Positions 18,905 through 23,834 of a stretch of DNA of 23,834 nt are shown here, in pieces (within the stretch, counting starts at the first letter, position 1; the number at the start of each line of letters is the position of its first letter). A program made the translations under genes and the position numbers. Under the pieces are notes generated by a model. It was not told the DNA's origin, did not search any database, and saw only the letters and a list, made by a program, of their open reading frames with translations. This DNA is from Chloromonas sp. AAM2. Taxonomy: Eukaryota > Chlorophyta > Chlorophyceae > Chlamydomonadales > Chlamydomonadaceae. The DNA lies in NCBI GenBank assembly GCA_004335635.1, contig QAXH01004740.1, forward strand, positions 2,732 to 26,565. Reading direction: 5' to 3'.

Positions 18905-21624
18905 CTAGCCCTGAAACATCTCAGGGTAACGCATGGACAGGATCAGCGGCAGGCCCTCGCCCTGGGGTCCAAGGCTCAGCCCAGCACTGGCCGCATACAA
19001 GCTGGGGTTGTCGCCTGACAGCTCAAACTTGAAGTATGCAACCAGGGTGCCGAGGCATATCTTCAGATGCGCCTGTGCAGCAAGAGACACACGACAAGCA
19101 TGGCTCATACAGCTGCTACAGCAGATCCTTCTGCTCTTTCTGACCCGAAGATGATCGGCTGCTGTGTCACTACCAGCCCCAGCTCATGTCGTTCACCTGT
19201 GCAAAGCTCTGGCCAAGGCAACTCCGTGGCCCGGCGCCAAAGGGCATGAAGGCGCCCTCGGCACACAGCCGCGGCCCCGCTGCCGCCCCGCCACCCGCCT
19301 CCTCCGCCCCGCCCACACCGGCATTGCCCGCCTCAGCTGTCGCTGGGCGCTCAGCCGCCTGCGGCGCCGGGCTGAGGTATTCTGCAGCCCCACAAGCATC
19401 CGGGCAGCTTGCAAAGCCGTCAAACGCCGTCCTTGACGCACCCTCTGCCTGTGCGCTTGCAGAAGCTGTGCTCGCTGCTGGCTGCGGCCAAGGTTGTGCG
19501 CCCCTGCGCTGCCATCTGTCTGGCTGGAACTTTCCGCCGTCCACCCAATTGCGACTACTCCGCTGCATTGCGTATGTGTGTACCCACACATGTGTACCCT
19601 TGGGCAGGGTGTACTTGCCGCCTGCCAGGGTCAGGCGGGCGGTGGTCTGCCTGGCAGGTCCCTCGCCCCATGTCGGGTACAGCCTCATGGCCTCACGCAC
19701 AACGCCATCCAAACACGGTAGACTGCCTGCAGCACGCACAGGACCACGGCGCACGTAGAGCAAGAGTGTGCGTTGTGCAAACCAAATCAGTTGCTTGTAC
19801 CAGGTGCTACCAGCAAGCCTTGACATTTGACCTCACCTGCAAACCCCTTTTGTCCACGTTCTGGATAAACCCTACGGCTTGCAACCCATGTGCCCCTCCT
19901 GCAAACCCTGTCCGTGCTCTGGGCTAGCTAACCAGCTCAAACCCACCCAAGGCTTCCAGTGTTAGCAGTGCTGGTTCATCCACACAGCCGGTGTCCAGCA
20001 GCTCCCGGTGCAGCGCCTCCTGCTGCAGCGGGTGGGCAGCCAGCAGCTGCAGGCACCACGCCAGGGCGTGGCCCAGCGCCTCGTGACCGGCCACCAACTG
20101 ACCCGCCAGCTCACTCAGCATCACGGGCTCGGGGACCACAGCACCAGTACGGGGATCGCGGAGCCGCTGAACGTATCAGAGCAGGCAGGCAAACTGGCAC
20201 TAAGTGCGTGGGTAAGGTGCAGGCTGACAATGGGTTGCTGTAGGCTTGAGAGCAGTGTGGGATGCTTGGCAGCCAATGCTGGTATGGGTTGGGTGCAAGC
20301 TGACGTACGCAGGCCACTAACTTAGTGCCCTGCGCACTGACACACACTGGCAGTAACCCCACACTCCTCAAGTGCACCCCCGGGTAATGTTTTGACGGAA
20401 ATGCATCAAGAACTGCGGTGTAACAGAGTGGCGTATGTCTAGCCAGGCCCGTTATGACCCCAAGAACTTATTCAAACTCAAAGCATGTGTCCAGCTGCCC
20501 CCACTGAGCGGTATGTGTCTAGGCCTATTCTGACCCCAAGCACTACTACGAACAGTCCACAGCACACACACCTGCAGCTGTGCGGCCAAGGACAGGTCAT
20601 CATCTGCCGGCGGTCCCTGTGCCCTCACACTCGACCACAGCGTGCGCACAAAGTCACGCAAGATTTGAAATCTGTGCCTGCCCTCCGCACAGCTGTCCGA
20701 GAACCAACTCAGCCAGGGCCTGATTGGCAGCGCGCGCCTAGCGGCCCACTCCGCACTGCATTCGCGTAGGAGACGGAGCATCAGGACCTCCTCGGGCGTC
20801 TCAACTGCACCGAAGTCGTAGCCCAGCTTGGCTAGCCCTAGGACGTCCAGGCTCAGCCGGGTGGTGGCGTCTGCCATGTTGACTGCCACACCTGCAGGGA
20901 CAGACATGAGTGCATTCCTGTGTCTCCCGTTGATTTGGATTCTGTACCTGACATGGGTGACTCAGTCTGTTCAAGTGTGAGCACTCCACCACATTGCGGG
21001 TTGCGCTTGCAAGTTACAGGCAGCCACGAGGCCAGCCTGTCAACCCATTGCTCCTTTGTCATTCCGTACACCAGTCTACACCTTTGCCGTGCGCAGGCCA
21101 TACCATGCCTAGTTCACTGTTGTACCTGTCTGCCATCTGGTGATGACTGCTATGGCTCAGCCAAGGTTGTGATGGCCACCAAAGTCTAGTCACAGGCTGC
21201 ATGCCCCACCACGACCAATGCACATCCTGTCCCCTCTGTGCCCTGCCTGTCCAACCAGCCACTCAGCCCACACACACCCACTCAACGCACCCACACGCGC
21301 TCATTCAACCAATGCCAATTCATGCAACCCACGCCCATTCATGCAACCCACGCCCACTCATGCAACCCACGCCCATACGCACACTCACCGGGTCCTAGAC
21401 TAGCCAGCACCTCCACCAACTGCATGGTCTTACTCCTGGCCACCTCACAATCCAATGCCACCTCAGGCACCGAAAAGGAGTGAGACAGGCACTTGCGTGA
21501 GGCACGCCATGTGTCGCTGCATGTCATGGAGGTCAGGAGGCAGGAGCCAGACCCAGGCAGCATCTGAAGCAACACATGGCAAACGGATGTTGACGTTGCA
21601 GCTCTTGCTGTAAGCTCTGTGCAG

Positions 21625-21671
<47 letters not shown>

Positions 21672-22331
21672 TGTGTGTTTAACAGGGCCACAAAGAAGCT
21701 GTTCTCACATGCTTGGGCTTGTGTATGACAAAGTGGCATGGCTGGCAGCAGCACACCTGCGAGATGGAGCTGCAGTAACGCTTGGGCTTGACTAGCTGTG
21801 CTGCATGGGTCACCAGGAGTTCATGCGCCAGGCTTGGATCTGTGACGACAATGCAGGGCGTGCGCAGCAGCCACAGCCTGAAGATACCCCCGTACTTTTC
21901 AGCCCATTGCAGAATGACATTGTTTCTCGTGCTGCTGTTGGAAAGGCTGAGCAGGTTGCCCAGGAGAAACAGCGGGGTAGGACCTGCATTGCATGACAGC
22001 TTGCCAGGCACCAGTTGTCCAGCTCATGCTGTGGGCTGATCGTTTCAAGAGGGAGCTAATGGTTGGTTGCACACCTGGGAGTCTGGTTGAAGCTCTGCGC
22101 CAGCCCTGCACGCAAACCAAGGTCAACAGCTGTTTGCCGTCCTTCCAAAACGCGACGAAACTGCGCATGCGCAATCTGAGACCTTGTACACACCTGTAGA
22201 AGCCATATTAATAGCAGGCCAATTACAGCTGTAGTAGCGTACTGTGCATGCACGCTCGAGACGCCCAGTTTGATCAGTGCCCCATCTAAACCGAGCCTGC
22301 TCAGTACGCCTGGAACATCCATTGCAATCAT
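18905..22331 (-). CDS. Cytochrome P450 monooxygenase, seven exons
   Basis: Exons in transcription order: 22331-22194, 21999-21757, 21563-21389, 20891-20572, 20166-19947, 19726-19197 and 19072-18905 (TAG). All joins keep phase and give 597 residues. Residues 31-45 form a hydrophobic anchor (ATTAVIGLLLIW), followed by GPTPLFLLGN, the usual hinge. Helix C has WRASR at 146-150. Helix I has AGHEAL at 318-323, where a Thr is normally found at 322. Helix K has EAMR at 377-380; the PERF-like motif is FQPDRW ending at 437; the haem loop is FGAGPRSCLG with Cys 535. The C-terminus (FKFELSG...LPLILSMRYP) is typical. Residues 438-524 are an Ala/Gly/Glu-rich insert that makes the protein longer than the usual 500. 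P450s oxidise sterols, carotenoids, fatty acids or other small molecules, usually at the ER or plastid envelope; the substrate and CYP family are not assignable here. The acceptor of exon 2 (GGCAAG|CTG) and the exact start are the weakest points. Confidence 0.88.
21302..21377. repeat. 19-bp minisatellite, four copies
   Basis: The unit CATGCAACCCACGCCCATT repeats at 21321-21339, 21340-21358 and 21359-21377, with a more diverged copy at 21302-21320. It lies in the intron after P450 exon 3 (exon 3 ends at 21389), only 11 bp inside the 5' splice site. Confidence 0.9.
21626..21680. repeat. (GT)n microsatellite
   Basis: About 21 GT units (21626-21668) followed by an interrupted GTTT extension. It lies in the P450 intron between exons 2 and 3; on the coding strand it is a (CA)n tract. 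Confidence 0.97.
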
Positions 22332-22593
22332 GAAAGGAGCTAGTGTGCGCAGTTGGCCTTCGGCACAACAAATCGCGGCGAGGGCCAGGCCGGTTCCATA
22401 GGTGTGACTTCCAAAGCTGTGCAAGCATGCAAGCAACGGCCCACTTCCAACACAACCACGCAAGGAACGGTACAAGGTTGAAGTCGACGCGCATTAGAGC
22501 TCTTGTTGAAATTGCCGACTAGGTTTGACGTCTCTACATGTTACGACATGCTTTAGCCCGCGACCCTCAGCCCTAGGGCTCTGCCTGGGCAGC
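22332..22593. promoter_or_regulatory. Divergent promoter between P450 and RJL GTPase genes
   Basis: The start codons of the minus-strand P450 (22331) and the plus-strand GTPase (22594) are 262 bp apart. No TATA box is obvious on either strand. In-frame ATGs lie upstream of both chosen starts (22475 on minus, 22525 on plus), so the 5' ends may overlap. The P450 start at 22331 was chosen because it leaves a short leader before a membrane anchor. Confidence 0.4.
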
Positions 22594-23834
22594 ATGCGGG
22601 CAGTTAAGGCCGCGGGCACTCGTAAGGGTGCCAGGACGAAGATTTATCGTATTAAAATCATTTCCATGGGTGACCAAGCTGTGGGAAAGTCCTGCTTGAT
22701 CAAGAGGTGGGTGCTTAGGCACATGTAGGAGGACATGTCCTGTCGGGCAGGACACACTGCCTCTCCTTTAGGGTCTCAACACACAAGAGCAGTTGGTCAG
22801 GCAGTGCATACATTTGGCAGGCACGCTAGAGCACTACAAGTGTGCCCAAGTTAGGTCTGTGCGTGTGATCGCCTTGGCCGGCACTCTGAGTGCGCCCGAG
22901 GTAGTCGGCGTATTCTTGTCAGTCATACGGCGTGCAAGCCTGCAACGGCAGCAGGGCACTGGCACGATGCTTGGTCACAGATATGCGGTTCAGCTGGCAC
23001 TTGTATAGCAAAGGCGTGATAAACCAGTGTGTAGACCAGCCCACAGGACACTGTGAATGCAATGTTTGCCATGACAAGCTACACAACTACTTGTATTGAA
23101 GTTGCTCGGCTTCCTTTCCATGTGGCCACAGGTATTGCGAGGACAAGTTTGTCCAGAAGTACATTCCCACCATCGGCGTGGACTATGGCGTCAAGCCCGT
23201 TAGACTAGGGGATTACGAGGTCAGTGGGCACACACAAGGACGCTTGTCACCAGACCTTTGCGGGTTGCCCGCAATTATGCACTCACCCTCTGTCCTGTGC
23301 CGGCCATTCGTGATATGTTTTTCCCAGCCATGTCCATCCCTCATCACTGCTCTGGCGTCACAACTTGTGATGTGTGTGCAGCTGCGTGTCAACCTGTGGG
23401 ACTTGGCAGGGGCGGATGAGTACCTAGAGGTGAGCTGCAGGATACCTGATAGGGGTTCTAGTTCTACAACCCCAGCACTGTTCATTTGCAGCTTCACTCT
23501 GAAAACAGTCTGTGGCAAGGCAGCAGCAGACAGCCGATCTGCTCTGTTAAACCGGGATAAATGGCACCAGCGCAAGTTATCCCCAACACCAGCGCTTGGC
23601 TGTTCAGGTGCGCAACGAATTCTACAAGGACAGCCAGGGGTGTCTGTTGACCTACGATGTGACAAACCGGGCCAGCTTTGAGGCGTTGCAGACTTGGCTG
23701 AACGAGGCCAGGGAGTTTGGAGCGGAGAACATGGTAGGTGGCAGTCTGAACCTCACTGAGGAGAACATGGTAGGTGGCAGTCTGAACCTCGCTGAGGCGA
23801 ACATGGTAGGTGGCAGTCTGAACCTCGCTGAGGC
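22594..23834 (+). CDS. RJL-family small GTPase (RBJ/DNAJC27-type), 5' part
   Basis: Four exons join in phase: 22594-22706, 23132-23219, 23382-23429 and 23608-23733, encoding the first 125 residues; the rest lies beyond the window. G1 is GDQAVGKS (26-33), switch I has IPTIGVDYGV with Thr 51, and G3 is WDLAG (73-77). The position of the catalytic Gln of Ras (after this Gly) is Ala 78. The run VRNEFYKDSQG followed by a hydrophobic strand and TYDV is diagnostic of the RJL family rather than of ordinary Rabs. The NKxD and SAK motifs, and the C-terminal J domain found in some members, would be downstream. The family has been linked to flagella because organisms that lost flagella tend to lack it. 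ATG 22594 is preferred; ATG 22525 is also in frame. The last donor (ATG|GTAGGT, 23733/23734) lies inside a tandem repeat. Confidence 0.92.
23725..23834. repeat. 36-bp minisatellite spanning an exon-intron junction
   Basis: Three full units at 23725-23760, 23761-23796 and 23797-23832, plus 2 nt at the window edge. Each unit carries AACATGGTAGGT, the last codons of GTPase exon 4 plus its 5' splice site. Unit length is divisible by three and the array is open in the coding frame. Later units change GAGAAC to GCGAAC and CACTGAG to CGCTGAG. The array probably continues to the right of the window. Confidence 0.95.

Noticed and set aside
18905..18907. Reassigned TAG/TAA codons (glutamine) as in some ulvophyte algae
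   Set aside because: The KH protein has dozens of CAG/CAA glutamines and no internal TAG or TAA, and all modelled exons avoid both codons; a standard code fits better.

Overview
This is a nuclear eukaryotic window. Genes are split into short exons by GT-AG introns of about 80 to 700 bp, and introns and spacers are rich in (GT)n/(CA)n tracts, minisatellites and small tandem duplications. GC content is moderate, and one KH-domain protein has Gly/Pro- and Ala/Gln-rich tails. An RJL (RBJ/DNAJC27-type) small GTPase, a family whose distribution follows that of flagella, points to a flagellated protist. A chlorophyte green alga is my best guess, but no marker in the window proves it. All exon structures below were assembled by hand from splice signals, reading-phase continuity and protein plausibility.

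Layout from left to right: a 373-bp GT/GTCT microsatellite; the 3' end of a plus-strand gene with paired Cys/His clusters resembling B-boxes (568-1383); a convergent spacer without a supported gene (1384-3234); a 13-exon minus-strand coiled-coil protein (3235-9211); a compact divergent promoter with a TATA-like box (9212-9488); a 5-exon plus-strand protein with two KH domains (9489-12098); a 3.7-kb convergent spacer with hairpins and a probable decayed retrotransposon tail (12099-15778); a 7-exon minus-strand gene of unknown family ending in a disordered tail with four RPxSA motifs (15779-18865); a 7-exon minus-strand cytochrome P450 (18905-22331); a second divergent promoter (22332-22593); and the first four exons of the RJL GTPase, cut by the right edge (22594-23834).

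Two pairs are head to head (coiled-coil/KH and P450/RJL), so each pair probably shares a promoter region. The P450 and the RPxSA gene lie head to tail only 39 nt apart and in the same frame. The downstream frame has no ATG start and stays open right back to the P450 amber stop. This, and a minisatellite that copies a 5' splice site into tandem repeats in the GTPase gene, are the most unusual things here. I found no CRISPR array, rRNA, convincing tRNA or intact mobile element. The genes do not form one obvious pathway. A link to flagella is established only for the RJL family and is speculation for the coiled-coil and RPxSA proteins.
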